64,000 bases of DNA from Seison nebaliae (GCA_023231475.1 JALJEE010002292.1:38099-102098), one strand, 5' to 3'; shown: positions 41,511 through 53,314, numbered from the stretch's first letter. Made by a program: numbers and translations. The notes: generated from the letters alone by a model not told the origin.

Positions 41511-42047
41511 TCACAAATCAAATTTTTTGTGTATCCAAATTTCGTTTCGTCTCGAAAAGAATTTAAATGGAGGATCATACATGGCCGTCATATAATGTTG
41601 ATTGGTTGAAATGAATGATTTACCTGATGAATTCAATTGATTCTCTAAACCGACGGAAGCGGATTTCATGTCGTCGTTAGATGGGAAACCTGAAATGTTT
41701 TTCACATAAATTTCTCTTTCAGGAAATTTTTTCAGATATAAATCTTTTGATTTGGGTTTTGGCGGATCAGTTTGTCGCTCACCACAAATATAGAAACACA
41801 TTTCGTGGTGTAAACCATCATCGGAATAAAAATGACAAACTGGTTTCGTCATTCTCATTTTCAATTCGTCCGAATTATCACCCTGACGATAATGTGCCAG
41901 TTTCTTAAACATCGATTTCCGTTCGTCTTCTTTGGTGCAAATCCAATTGGATTCTTTATATTTGCGCAATTGAAAATCATCATTTTCATCAACGATCTCG
42001 TAAGACGGAGTCTTTAGTAAATTTTCATCAATTTCTTCATTACTCAT
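41511..42047 (-). CDS. HEBP2: SOUL / heme-binding protein (HEBP2-like)
   Basis: A single-exon 178-residue protein. The start PSYEIVDENDDFQLRKYKESNW, the central KMRMTKPVCHFY, the segment ERQTDPPKPKSKD and the end YDPPFKFFSRRNEIWI align with the SOUL family (YEVR-YEPA-W, KMTAPV, QFDPP-P, Y-SP-KL-NR-NEVW). Members bind heme or tetrapyrroles and are cytosolic. Length matches the family (about 190-205 residues). It is oriented head to head with the lysine-rich gene at 42255, with 207 bp between the start codons, which must contain both promoters. Confidence 0.9.
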   Translation of the reverse strand: MSNEEIDENLLKTPSYEIVDENDDFQLRKYKESNWICTKEDERKSMFKKLAHYRQGDNSDELKMRMTKPVCHFYSDDGLHHEMCFYICGERQTDPPKPKSKDLYLKKFPEREIYVKNISGFPSNDDMKSASVGLENQLNSSGKSFISTNQHYMTAMYDPPFKFFSRRNEIWIHKKFDL

Positions 42048-42254
42048 TTTTGTAGAAATGACAAGAAATTTTAAGACCTAACATTTGAATATTTTTTGAG
42101 GTTGAAAAATGTGAAAGTTTTTTTTGAAAAAATTTACGGAGGACATGAAGGAATAAGCCAAGCTTATTTCCAATTCCGATTAATTTCAATTCGTCTCATT
42201 TTCTTTGTTAGTTTTACTTTTTTGTTCTTAGTTTTCCGTTAGTTGTTGAGAGTA

Positions 42255-42498
42255 ATGCCTGATAGAGAAAAACAAATTAAGAAGTCTGTTGGGAAAAAGA
42301 AGAAGGAAGCTGAAAAGAGTGCGAAAAAAAATTGGAGAGATTTCAAGAAAAAGGTACGACAGACACGTCACGATATCGTTTATGGTATAGCTAATTCTTG
42401 TATGGTTAATAGAACTGCATTAATTCCAATTGTTTCGTTTACTTTTTTAGAAAACTACTGATAACTGTTGTAATAGTTTCAAGAAGAATGCAGGATAA
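42255..42498 (+). CDS. Small lysine-rich protein, unrecognised
   Basis: A spliced model (42255-42353 plus 42451-42498) gives 48 residues beginning MPDREKQIKKSVGKKKK and ending with NCCNSFKKNAG. The donor AAG-GTACGA and the acceptor after a long T run look good. Without splicing the frame gives 68 residues ending at 42461. About a third of the residues are lysine, with two adjacent cysteines near the end. Composition suggests a nucleic-acid-binding or protamine-like role, but that is a guess. The start at 42255 is the first ATG. Confidence 0.5.
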
Positions 42499-43003
42499 TA
42501 GAATACATCTGTATTAAAATTTTCATATTCTTAAAATTTTCCGTATCCTATTAGTGCTGGGAATAGTAGCTGGAAACTCTAATAAATTTACTTTAAATCT
42601 TTTAATGAGTTGAACAGATAAACATTTGTAGAATTTTAGTTCAAATATTTTTAATTTGTTGGAGCCAAAAATGCTTTAAAAAATTTAAGAAAATTAACTA
42701 ACTAAAAATAAATGGCATGAAATTATTGAAGGAATATTTTGTAATATAATTTATGTTCATTTTATTTGTAACTGTAAAGGAATTGAACTTACAATAAAAA
42801 TCGTTTAGTTAACGTCTTCTTAACAAATTTACAAGTTAAATCATTTTCTTTCTAATATGTTTGAAAAAGGAAATAGAAAAAGGATGAAAATAAGTTGAAA
42901 TTAACTCGATATGTTTTTATTGCTCCATCGGCTACTTTCTTCGTAAATTTACAACAAACATCTGTTTCTTTCTATTGAGTTGTGTTTTATAATAATAATT
43001 TTA
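42499..43003. other. Intergenic, 505 bp
   Basis: AT-rich sequence between the convergent 3' ends of two lysine-rich genes. Several AATAAA-like signals (for example near 42794) are present. No other feature is visible. Confidence 0.5.
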
Positions 43004-43354
43004 TTAAAATCCACTAACTTTCCAAGTATCGACGAAATCGGTGACGAGACCCTTCCTTTCCTTGTTCAAATATTTCCTGCCTTTCTTAACTCTTTTCTTC
43101 GCTTTCTTATATTGTTTTTTTAGACTTTTCCTCATTTTCTTACCTTGCTTCTTGATCTCCTTCTTTCTCTTCTTATTCTCCTTTTCCATCTTCTTCCTCC
43201 GTTTCTCATGTTCCTTACTATCATAACCGCAACGGCTCTTTTTATTTTTTTTACTCTTCTTACTCTTTTTACTTTTCTTCTTTCGTTTCTTATCTTTCTT
43301 CTTCTTCCTTCTTTTCTTCTTTCTGTCCTTCTTCTTCTTACTTCTCTTGGACAT
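43004..43354 (-). CDS. Extremely basic Lys/Arg-rich small protein, protamine- or histone-like
   Basis: A single-exon 116-residue frame beginning MSKRSKKKKDRKKKRR. More than half of the residues are Lys or Arg up to about residue 95; the last 15 (ending TDFVDTWKVSGF) have normal composition. The single cysteine lies in SRCGYDS. Low-complexity coding of this kind can be spurious, but the frame starts at an ATG, stays open and ends in a non-repetitive tail, which supports a real gene. Candidates are a sperm nuclear basic protein, a linker-histone-like protein or a nucleolar protein. No family can be named. Confidence 0.5.
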   Translation of the reverse strand: MSKRSKKKKDRKKKRRKKKKDKKRKKKSKKSKKSKKNKKSRCGYDSKEHEKRRKKMEKENKKRKKEIKKQGKKMRKSLKKQYKKAKKRVKKGRKYLNKERKGLVTDFVDTWKVSGF

Positions 43355-43686
43355 CTTTTAAAAATTAACTTGACGTCGTTCGACCCAGACACTGGTCTGA
43401 ACAAAATGCGCTTTCAAAAGAGAAAAAGACAAATAAAAATGAAAAACAAAATATACGAAAGAACATTATTGATTCCATCGAATATTTAAAATAATCGCTA
43501 TTTGAAAATTAATGGAATTGGACTAAGCTTGCTACTGAATGGAAATCGATAAAGAAATTGAATGAGCTTGAAAAATGAGTAAAACTCTTAATGAATTTCT
43601 CATTTGACCTATTAACATTTCCACGTCGAACTTAACATTATCATTGAAGTTAATTGAAGAGCGCCTGAGAAATTCTAAAAATAAAC
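43355..43686. other. Divergent intergenic region, 332 bp
   Basis: This separates the start codons of the basic protein (minus) and the GT25 gene (plus), so it should hold two promoters. No specific element is recognised. Confidence 0.4.
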
Positions 43687-45964
43687 ATGTTTCTTTCATT
43701 CTCCATTCTTTCCTTACTCGTACATGTGATTCAATCGAAAAATCTGTTGGTCACGTCCATTATACAACATCCACAAATGTTCCCAATTCATTTGGGACAA
43801 TTGGAAACTTATATAAAATGTCCAACCAATACAAATTGTTACATAATGTTAAAATTTACTTATTTTTTTCAATTTCTAACATTACCCTTTAAAAGTTTTA
43901 TTCATGTTGATGAAATACATGAGCCTAATAAGTTAGTTGAACATTTGACCAACTCAACTCCCTTCAAATGTCTCACGAAAGTTTTTCTTATTTCCTTATT
44001 TTTCAAATAAATTCTCTAAATTTCCCAAAGAATTGTTTCGTTCATTATGAAACGATGATGTTGAACGAAAAACATTTAAATGTGAACGAATTACTCAATC
44101 TTCAACCAACTTTGGAAATTGATTATATGATGGTAAATCCTATTAAATTTTGTGTGTCTTCCTAATGTTTGCTTTCTCTTAACGGAAACCCATCGAATAT
44201 TTCTTTCGACTGAATATTTTTAATCACTTCTTCATTATTATTCAGGTGATGAATATGGAGACTTTATTCTATGATAGAGATATCATCTCTAATCTAATCA
44301 ATAAAGAAAAGTTAATTTTCTTTGACTTTTTTTAAATTCAAATTTTTTTCTTTCAAGAGTTTTTGTCGCTCCCTTATTGAGTTGTTCGAAGAGAATTGAT
44401 TCTTTCAATTTTCTCATGGATGATGAAGTTTATTATTATTTAAAAATAATTCAAAATTTATTTTTTTTAAATTTTTTTATGAAATGAAAGGAAAAAATGC
44501 AAAATTTTTCTCAATGCCAAAAACAAGAAAAGTGCACAGGATGTGCATCGGCGTCCAGTATCAGCAATACATTCATGATAAATCTAAATTTATTCAATAA
44601 TCAAATAAGAAATTGGAACGGACGAACTTCTCAGCAATTACCAACCGATTTTATCAATCATCTCGTTCATTGGCAAACGAAAGAATTTGGCATCAGTTCA
44701 AAATGGATCAAAATTTTTGATGAAAAATATTTTTTTTCTAAATGTTTTTCTTTCTCTTATTCCAATTTTAATTGTCTGTTCAGTATATATTTGTAATCGG
44801 AAAGAATATGGTCTTCAATTTTCTTATGATTTACTCCGATCAGATTACGAATTATTATCCGTTTCCGTTGACGAATTAGTTGTCCATCATCAATTGGAAT
44901 ATATGGGTTTCTTTTCACATTTTAAATTGTCAATTTCATAATTCATAAAAGTTAATCGTTATGACAAGAAATTATGGGAAGCTGCATCGAGATCTCGATT
45001 TCCGGAAGAAGATTTTAAAAGAATTTTTGGGATATTAAATAATGTGATGGAATTGTATAATTTCAATAAATTTTTTGATAAAGTTACAATTTGAATTTTT
45101 TTTTTGAAAATTATTTTCTTTCTGAAGATTTTCGTTATAAACTTAAAGAGACGAAATGAGAAGAGAGAACGAATGAAAGAATCATTATCAATTCTCAATA
45201 TCGATGTGGAATGGATCGATGCGATTGATGGAAAGTAGTAGATTTATTATAATTTCTTCTTGTTCATTAAATTCCAAAGAAATATGACGGATGATGATAT
45301 GAAAAATATAAAATTTTTCGATTCATATATCGATCCGTATAACGAAAGGAAGATGAATAAAGCGGAAGTCGGTTGTTTTTTATCTCATCATCTCATTTGG
45401 GATCGAATGGTCAACGAGAATATGAAGAACGTTCTCATTTTCGAAGATGATGTTCGTTTTGCTGAATATTTCTCGAAACATCTCAATTCATTAATTCAAC
45501 TCTTATCCACTTCGAACAAGCACTGGAATTTGATGTTATTTTTTTTAAAATCAAATTTTGAAAAATTTTCTTGTAGATATTTAGGAAGAAAAATTATGAG
45601 ACCAGACGAAGAAAATTTTGATGAAGATTTTCCTTTGTATCTCATTCATCCTGCGTTCTCACATTGGACACTTGGCTACATGCTCAATTTGGAAGGAGCA
45701 ATAAAGTTGACGAAACAAAAACCGTTGGAATGGTTGATTCCTGTCGATGAATATCTTCCATTAATGATGAATAAACCATACGAGTTATTGGAAAATTTAA
45801 ATGTTTTTTTAAATAATTTTTCTAGTTATACTTGGTCGGAAGAGATTCAGTCAAAAGATGTGATCGGATTGTCCATCAATCCTTTAGTCATCGAACCGAC
45901 ACATTATTATGGTGAACCTGGATATATTTCTGATACGGAAAACTTCTACTTTCCAACATTATAA
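43687..45964 (+). CDS. Procollagen galactosyltransferase-like protein (GT25 family)
   Basis: Twelve exons (43687-43847, 43896-43980, 44031-44132, 44246-44310, 44358-44427, 44491-44695, 44784-44906, 44952-45082, 45128-45234, 45280-45534, 45577-45783, 45826-45964) give 549 residues in consistent phase. A signal peptide (MFLSFSILSLLVHVIQS) is followed by a divergent N-terminal glycosyltransferase domain and a GT25 domain. The second contains INLKRRNEKRERM, EVGCFLSHHLIWDRM, VLIFEDDVRF (Asp-rich motif near residue 405), YLGRK, PVDEYLPLMM and PLVIEPTHYYGEPGYISDTE. This layout matches COLGALT1/2, which add galactose to hydroxylysine of collagen in the ER. In the N-terminal domain the expected DVD metal motif reads NME (about residue 120). 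No KDEL-like ER retention signal ends the protein. It is shorter than the human enzymes (about 620 residues). Confidence 0.85.
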
Positions 45965-46012
45965 AATTTAAACTAATTTACCTCAATATTTTCCTACCAG
46001 ATAACTTTTCTT

Positions 46013-47631
46013 TTGACGATGGATGTTTTTAAAAATTTCCTCATTTCTTTTCAAAACCCAATCCATCCAAAATATGGTTGGTTGGTGAATAATTTTGTTG
46101 GGAATTTAAAAGATTATTCATGGAAGAATTGTGGAAGAAGCATCATAAAAGAAATTGAATATTACGTGAATGATTGTTGGATACATTTGAATATCGGTTC
46201 GATACTTCCATTTTTCCGTCGCTTCTACTTCTCATTATTCTCTCAAGGTCATTGGAGTGAAATTGATGGGAAGTGGCGATTCACTTATGTTTTTTTCGTC
46301 GTTCTCAAAATTTTCCTTAACAAATTTCTCTTCTTTGAAAATGATATGACTGAGGTTATTCTAAAATGTGAATTTAATTTAAAATTATCAAATTCTCATT
46401 AGTCGTTAGAATTGATCGACAAGTGTTTATTATTCACTGGAAATTTGATGAAGAAAGAATTAAATGAGTTGTTTGAAGAGTTGAAAAGAGACGAAGTTTT
46501 TAATTTGATTTTTGTCATGATTATTATTTTCGTGAAAGTATCCATCAGAAATAATCGATATCCATCTGAACGAATTGATAGAAGATGATAGAGACGTTAT
46601 AAAAATTAAATTTCCTATTGAAGAAAGAAACGAGTTGAGTTTATTCGAATTTCGTGAGGAATATCTGATGAAGGATCGACCGGTGATAATAAAAAATTTC
46701 GTCCACAATTGGCCAGCCACCACAAAATGGTCATCGTTAGGAATGATTATTTAATGAAGATCTCTTCAGTATCTATTATTCAGGACGAAATATTTGTTGG
46801 AGAAATGTTCGAATCGAACTGTGCCCGTTGAAGTTGACGGACGTTATTCTGATGCAGAATGGAGTCAACAATTGATGCAATTTGAGGATTTCCTTCATAA
46901 ACTTCTAAGTTATGTTAGTGGATTTTAATTGAATGGATTAATTCAAAGAATTATTCATGTTTAAGAGTAGCGATAAAACTAAATCGATCGAATTGACAAC
47001 AAAACGAGAATATTTAGCACAACATCAATTATTCGAACAAGTTTCTTTTTTGAATTTTTTGAAATTAATTCATGAAATTATCTGAAAGATATCTGATTTA
47101 AGGAACGATATTTATATTCCTGATTATTGTTTACTTCAAAAAAATGATATCATGAATGACGATGAAGCGACGGATGATGTGGAAGAGTGTGTCACCATTA
47201 ATAGTTGGTTTGGTCCAAGAGGTACCGTATCGTCATTACATCGCGATCCAAAATCCAATCTCTTTTGTCAAGTTAATTCAAAATAATTTTAAAAAATAAT
47301 AATCTACAAAAATTCAATGGAATCATTTTAGGTAATTGGTTATAAATATATTCGCTTATATAATAATGAGGATACTCCACGACTATATTGTCACTCTGAT
47401 TCATTATTGAAGAATACGAGTCAAGTTTTTCTTCTGATTTATCTTCTAATACTTATTTATAATAAGGTCGATGTTGAGAATATAAACAAGGAAAAATTTC
47501 CGTTAGCCGTCGATTGTCCATATACCGAATGTGTTTTACCACCCGGATCCGTTTTGTTTATTCCTGCTTCGATGTGGCATTATGTCCGATCATTATCCAT
47601 CAGTTTCTCCGTGAATTTCTGGTGGGAATAA
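46013..47631 (+). CDS. KDM8: JmjC-domain dioxygenase KDM8/JMJD5
   Basis: Eight exons (46013-46354, 46403-46495, 46539-46735, 46784-46913, 46966-47040, 47089-47271, 47332-47424, 47467-47631) give 425 residues; human KDM8 has 416. The N-terminal helical region contains [11 protein letters not shown]. The JmjC core shows [68 protein letters not shown] and [18 protein letters not shown]. The Fe(II) triad is His and Asp of LHRD (about 332/334) and His of WHYV (about 408), all kept, so a 2-oxoglutarate-dependent oxygenase (protein arginyl hydroxylase) activity is expected. It lies 48 bp after the GT25 gene on the same strand. All seven introns start with GTT. Confidence 0.95.
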
Positions 47632-47928
47632 ATTCCATAAAATGTGAATAGATATTAAAAAAAATTTCGTTTTCAGATTATTAACAAATAAATCAATTAA
47701 TCAACGGTCAATTTTTTTACCCATATTATATCTATTTTATTTAGTCTATTAAAATTTCTAATGAATTTAATTTTTCGAAATTTCAAAAAAGAAATGTTGA
47801 AATTTTCAAAAATTTGATGGAATTTAATGAGGAATTGACGATTTATAAATAAGATAATAAAACAATTGATTAAATGGAAAATAATGAAGTAATAGAAAAT
47901 GAAAAGATTTAAAATTGATGACTCTCAA

Positions 47929-48615
47929 TTAATCCATATGTTTCCTGTGAGGATTCTCCCCGAATAATTGAAGTCTCATAAAAGGAATTTCATGTTCGAA
48001 GATTAAGGCGAGTCGATCTTCCAACGTATTACAACATTTCATTCGACTTTGTTTCGTAAACAGATGGACGCCACCACCACATGATTCCGGTAGGAATGTT
48101 TTCTCATCGATTTTCATCGGATTATCATCAGGAACATCCTCTACATTCTCTAAATATCGTTTCCTCTCCTCTTTGACTTGAAGAAGGAGTTCCTTTGTTA
48201 ATTCTATATCATTCTTTCGACAACGTACAAGTAACGGTCCGTTATATGACGCTAATTGAAGGAGTGCTTGCAGGAATAATTTCCGTTGCAATTCCTCCGT
48301 CAATTTCGGCATGGAACTCATCACTTTCTTCCGTATACTTTCCATGACATTTTGTTGTTCTCGTAGAACTCTTAATCGAGCGTCATTTAAAATATGTGAC
48401 GAATTGATATGTTGTTGAATTTGTAATTGTTTCATTCGTTTATCATAAATTTCGTTAATTTTCGATTTTTGTGTTTCCTCCAAACGACATCGTTCAACTT
48501 CACAATCTTCCTCCAATTGCGAATATAGAAGGTCAACTTTCGATTTCGTCTCCTTCTCCATAAATCGGAGCATTCGTTGAATTCGTTCATTCGCTTCACT
48601 ATCTGATAACACCAT
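47929..48615 (-). CDS. ATP6V1E1: V-type proton ATPase subunit E
   Basis: A single exon of 228 residues; the usual length is 226. MVLSDSEANERIQRMLRFME, the central coiled coil with RLEETQKSKINEIYDK, LLVRCRKNDIEL, LPESCGGGVHLF, NTLEDRLALI and the end LFGENPHRKHMD all follow subunit E. The protein is part of the peripheral stalks of the V1 sector and holds the catalytic ring against the membrane part during proton pumping. It lies in convergent orientation with KDM8 (297 bp between stops) and is divergent from the AIP-like gene, with 197 bp between start codons. Confidence 0.95.
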   Translation of the reverse strand: MVLSDSEANERIQRMLRFMEKETKSKVDLLYSQLEEDCEVERCRLEETQKSKINEIYDKRMKQLQIQQHINSSHILNDARLRVLREQQNVMESIRKKVMSSMPKLTEELQRKLFLQALLQLASYNGPLLVRCRKNDIELTKELLLQVKEERKRYLENVEDVPDDNPMKIDEKTFLPESCGGGVHLFTKQSRMKCCNTLEDRLALIFEHEIPFMRLQLFGENPHRKHMD

Positions 48616-48812
48616 TATATTTTTAGGAAATTATTTTTAGATAAACAAAAAAATTTCTTCGATTCATAATCCAAATTATTTTTGATAAATCCAATAAAAT
48701 TAATTAGGAAATTACTCGAAAAATTATCCTCAAATCTTTCAAATGTTTATCCTCAAATTAATTTTATTGGAATAAAAAATTTTAATAATCGCCTGAAGAA
48801 TCTCGAGATAGA

Positions 48813-50122
48813 ATGAGTCAGAATCAACCCGTTTTCCAAATTCGCACAAAATATAACGAGAAAGATACGACGAATGAATATTGTATCCTAAAGCGAACGA
48901 TATCGAAAGACAATAATGTGAAATTGACAGGAAAAGATGACGACAAATATTTTTTCCATTTTAAAACTTCCTGTAAATTTGAGAATGATGGAGAGGTGAT
49001 TATTGATGATTCGGAATTATTCCATCGTCCAATGGAGTTGGTAATTGGTAGGAAGTTCCGTATGGAATATTTGGAAACGGCATTACTCTCAATGGAATTG
49101 AATGAAATTTCTGATTTTAAGTTACATCCCGTCCACTCCATCAACTACATTCAAATGATAGGACCGATTCGTACCTTCCTCCAATATGGACATGACGTTC
49201 CGAAAGATGTTTCACGCAAACTACCCACCACTAAATGTTGCGCATCTGCTTTCCAAACGAAGAATAAAGAAGAGAAATCCTCATTGAATGATCAAGAGAA
49301 AATCGATGAAAGAATCAAAGAAGAAATGCCTTCATTAACCATTAGATTAAGTTAAATATTATTCTTAAATTAGTTAAATATTTTTTCTCTATTTATATAG
49401 AGTTGGTGAAAGTGGAGAAAGAAGGGAAATATGAGAAACATGTCATGTTTCTTGAAACACAAGATAAAATGCAGAAAATAATCGAATTGAAAGAAGAAGG
49501 AAATGAGAAATTCAAAGAAAAAAATTTCCCATTGTCAATTAAATCGTATGAGACTGCACTTAATCTTTTACAACAATTACGTGTAAATGAGAAACCGGGA
49601 ACGGAAGAATTTTTCACTCTCCAATTGAAGGAAATTCCTTTCTATAATAATCTTTCACAATCACATGTCAATCTGGAAAATTATTATGCAGCAATCTCAT
49701 TTGCAGAACAAGTTCTGGCGATTGATCGTTTCAATATAAAAGCATTATATCGACTAATTTTATCTAATATTCATATCGGTTTGACAATTCCAAATTATTT
49801 CAAATTTTCATTTAATAATTTCTCTTTTTTAGGGAGATTTGATGAGGCGATGGAATCGATAAAGATTTATAAGAAAATTTTAATTTCTCAACAACTTTTC
49901 CCACCTAAACTGGACGAAAATGACCAATTCTTCCACAGCATCAATGTGGATGATGTTCATTTGAAACCGACGATAAACAAGTTGCACGAACAACCGAAAA
50001 TTGAGAAGAGCAAAGCCGATTCTTGTATAAAGTCGTTGCAATATTTGTGTAATTTATTCCAGAACGAAAAATCTTTACAGGATGAAATGGATAAAAAACG
50101 ATATTCGAAAATCTTTAAATAA
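48813..50122 (+). CDS. AIP: AIP-like FKBP/TPR co-chaperone
   Basis: Three exons (48813-49350, 49401-49778, 49833-50122) encode 401 residues. The N-terminal half is an FKBP-like domain lacking the usual PPIase residues, with ELFHRPMELVIGRKF matching the AIP family's GKPMELIIGKKF. The C-terminal half has TPR helices: KIIELKEEGNEKFKEKNF, an NLSQSHVNLENYYAAISFAEQVL helix pair and KALYR at the usual position, then the GRFDEAME repeat. AIP binds Hsp90 and client receptors such as the Ah receptor in the cytosol. The protein is about 70 residues longer than vertebrate AIP, mostly in the linker and C-terminal region. It ends only 128 bp before the PTCD3 start codon on the same strand. Confidence 0.85.
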
Positions 50123-50250
50123 AATTTTGTTTGTCCCACGAATTCGTTTCATCGGGAAAATTCTCTAAAATTCACTTTGGAAATTCAAATTTGAAAAATT
50201 ATTTAGTAAGCTTTGTGTTGATGAAAGGAGAAATTAATGGAATTTATAAA

Positions 50251-51933
50251 ATGTTCCAATTTAGAAAGAAGTTTCTGATAAGTCTCCGGAATTATTCGGA
50301 AAAGAAATGCATAAAAATTCCTTCGAAAATCGAAAGGAAATCTACCGATATCTTGAGCGGTTTAGCTTCCACCATCAAACCGGTGAATGATGCTCCTCAT
50401 TATATGTATGTGGATGATCCGTGGTTAATTCCTCGTAGTCTAATGGAGAAGAAAACTTACGCACTTTCAAAAATATCGGGAGAGAGGACTGCGGAATTTA
50501 TTGGTGAGAATCACGAACTCTTCTTTCGGAGATCGACAGCAGATCCGAATTCGTTCGAATTCCAAACGAAATTTCCAAAATTTTCCGAAGAGAAATTAAA
50601 CGGATATTCTTCCGACATTGAACTATTGTGGGATTTGATTAGTCACGGGAGATTATTGAAAACGAGTGAAATATATCTGAAAATGAAAGAGAAAAATGAA
50701 AATTTCCTCAATTCCCAACCCGAATTATTAGAGACATTAATTTATTCACTTATACTTCATGGTAATGATGATTTCGATGGTGTCATTTACAAATCAAATG
50801 AGAATTTACTCGTGAAATGTTATGAACAAGAATTCTGGTTTAAACGGTCGATTGGTGCTCGATTGGCAAATTTGCACGATTTGAGAAATATTAATATTCT
50901 CAATCAATTATTGGAGAGATCGTTCCACACACAAATCTTACCCAACACTTGGAACGACGATGGACCGGTAGATAAATTATTGAAATATTTTAATGAAGAA
51001 AATAATGAAAAGAAAAATTTGGAATTAACTTCAGCGAGAATACGATTATTATCGAAGAATAATGAATCAGAGAAAATTGAAGAGATTTGGAAGAAGTTCC
51101 TCAAACATCATTCTCAAATCCAATCGATTGACATTGATACGATGAATGTTTTAATTCGAATGATTCCTCTCAATTATAATTATTATAACGAGAAAGAGGA
51201 AGAAATTAAACAATTTTTAAAATTATCTAAAACAAAATGTCAACTAAATTATACTTCAATCAAATCGTTATTGAATTCTTCACTTTATTCACTTCGTCGA
51301 TCAGTGTCTCATCCGAAAAAAATCGCTTTCGCCTTACAACTTTTCGACGAATTTCAACGACATCAAATTCAACCTGATCTCGAGACATTTACTCATCTTT
51401 TACTCATCTTTTATCCTCATTCAACAACGAACGACAGTATTCTCTTGGAAATTTTGGAGAAGATAGAGAAGAATTTCGAACAATTCCCAATTCGAACAGA
51501 ATACGATTCTCAATTCTTCGCTGTCGCTATGAATCGATGTAATGTCTGTTTGAATGACGTTTTATTATGTGAGAGAATTCATGAATTATTTTTAAAATAT
51601 CTTCAATCGTCAAGTGGATTAGAAGGATCGTTACCATTAATCGATGAAATCCAAACGATAATTTATTATTCGAATTATTTAAATTGTCAATTGGAGGAGA
51701 AAAGCTTTGAAGAATTCATGGAAATTTGGTCGGAATTAGTTCCTAATACTTTCTCTCCAAGTCCAATCTTTTTCGAGAAAGTGCTCAAACAAATGTTGAA
51801 TGAAAAGAAGGAAGAATTTCGAGCGAAATTGAAATCTGACGCGAAATTGTTGGGATTTTTATCGGAGAGAAATAAAGACACTTTCATTGCCACTATTTTC
51901 GACGATACGAAAACATTTGTTAATGAATCATGA
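50251..51933 (+). CDS. PTCD3: PTCD3, mitochondrial ribosomal small-subunit PPR protein (mS39)
   Basis: A single exon of 560 residues from the ATG at 50251. The frame is open further upstream to 50131, but MFQFRKKFLISLRNYSEKK is a good mitochondrial targeting peptide (basic, amphipathic, no acids at first). The segment YVDDPWLIPRSLMEKKTYALSKISGERTAEFI matches the PTCD3 family signature (DDPYLMP... AKKSGE), followed by helical pentatricopeptide-like repeats such as KKIAFALQLFDEFQRHQIQPDLETFTHLL. PTCD3 sits on the mitochondrial small ribosomal subunit and is needed for mitochondrial translation. Human PTCD3 has 689 residues, so this copy is shorter. Confidence 0.87.
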   Translation: MFQFRKKFLISLRNYSEKKCIKIPSKIERKSTDILSGLASTIKPVNDAPHYMYVDDPWLIPRSLMEKKTYALSKISGERTAEFIGENHELFFRRSTADPNSFEFQTKFPKFSEEKLNGYSSDIELLWDLISHGRLLKTSEIYLKMKEKNENFLNSQPELLETLIYSLILHGNDDFDGVIYKSNENLLVKCYEQEFWFKRSIGARLANLHDLRNINILNQLLERSFHTQILPNTWNDDGPVDKLLKYFNEENNEKKNLELTSARIRLLSKNNESEKIEEIWKKFLKHHSQIQSIDIDTMNVLIRMIPLNYNYYNEKEEEIKQFLKLSKTKCQLNYTSIKSLLNSSLYSLRRSVSHPKKIAFALQLFDEFQRHQIQPDLETFTHLLLIFYPHSTTNDSILLEILEKIEKNFEQFPIRTEYDSQFFAVAMNRCNVCLNDVLLCERIHELFLKYLQSSSGLEGSLPLIDEIQTIIYYSNYLNCQLEEKSFEEFMEIWSELVPNTFSPSPIFFEKVLKQMLNEKKEEFRAKLKSDAKLLGFLSERNKDTFIATIFDDTKTFVNES

Positions 51934-53281
51934 ATTTTATGATAAAATAAAATTTTTTCTAATGTGATAAATTTATGTTGGAGTGTCGGTTTGACGACGA
52001 GTACTCGATCATCAGAGGAGTGATGTAATCGAATTCTTTCAACTCTCCAAATTGCCAGTCGAAGAGAAAAGTGAAGTTGATGATGAAGGTGTTTAATGTG
52101 GAGAAGAGATTGGACGAGAAGATTTCCTTTTATGAAGTGACCAATTTTCTCACTTGGAGATAATTCTTCAGTAACTTTTGCGCGAGCATCTTCGAACCGA
52201 CAAAGACCTTTTTTTCAACTTATTCCCGACCATCACTAGTATATGATCGAGAATGGTATGATCTGTGATTAGGAGGATATTGAAAACTCTTCAATCACTT
52301 TCCGACGTATCTCGAACGGTTTTTTTTTCAAAAATTTTCTTATACTCCAAAAGAAAAATTGGAGGAGATTTCATAGTAGAAATAGGAAGATAAAACGAAT
52401 TTGAATGATTTAGAAGGGAAAAATTCTTTTGGAAAAAATATGTGGACTTCATAAAAATGTTTAATACAATTTTAATGATTTCTCTTTGTTTGCATGTTGT
52501 CGTTTCGTTATCGTCATCATTTGCCTTCCGAATGGGAAGGTATGGAATAGAATCTCTTCTAGAAGGAATTGGGCTGATATCAATTATTTGTTAGTGGATG
52601 GAATGAGAAGGAATAATAGAAGACAGCTCACGAGATGTTGAAGGTAGAAATAACGAGGAATTCTTTTGTTATCCGTCGTCTCACGCATTCTGCTTCCTAT
52701 TGTGATAGTCGACGATAGTTTATTTTGATAAGAGCACAGATGTAAATCGTTCGTTCATTCGTCAAATCGACCATTCATATTCGAAGGAATAATATTGTTC
52801 ACACGAAGATACTTTTCTTTATCTTGTAGAGATGTAGAATATCAGATAGAGAAACATCATCCATGATTGTATTAATCATCTCGTTCCTCTTCCAATTGTC
52901 CGATAAACAACGAAATGTTATTGTTGTCGTTCAAGAATAATATCTGTACAATAACTTATTTCGTTTGTTATTATTATCTTCCTCATTTGAAAGGTAAATG
53001 ATGAACTGGACGAAGAGTGCACAGAAAATGCACGGTTCTCCTTATTTTACTTGAACAGCGCAATCATCTCGTATGTTGATAGTGGCTTTGATGAAGTTCG
53101 TTTTGGTTAGTGAAATGAGATCTGTAGAATGGAAATAAGTTCACGGTTTATCTCGGTAACACCAGATGGGATGACGGTGATCCGTTTCTTTTCATTAGGG
53201 AGATGATATTCCGATCGTCTCACTTCTCCTTGCCCGAATTTAAAATAAATATTTTAGATTTCCTTTCTACTCTCATCATTT

Positions 53282-53282
53282 G

Positions 53283-53314
<32 letters not shown>
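53282..53314. repeat. (ATC)n microsatellite
   Basis: About ten consecutive ATC units in the region upstream of the apterous-type gene. Confidence 0.95.

Noticed and set aside
43145-43489. Plus-strand frame of 114 codons, nearly all Leu/Phe, resembling membrane helices
   Set aside because: It is the antisense of the Lys/Arg-rich gene at 43004-43354; AAG/AAA codons read backwards give Leu/Phe.
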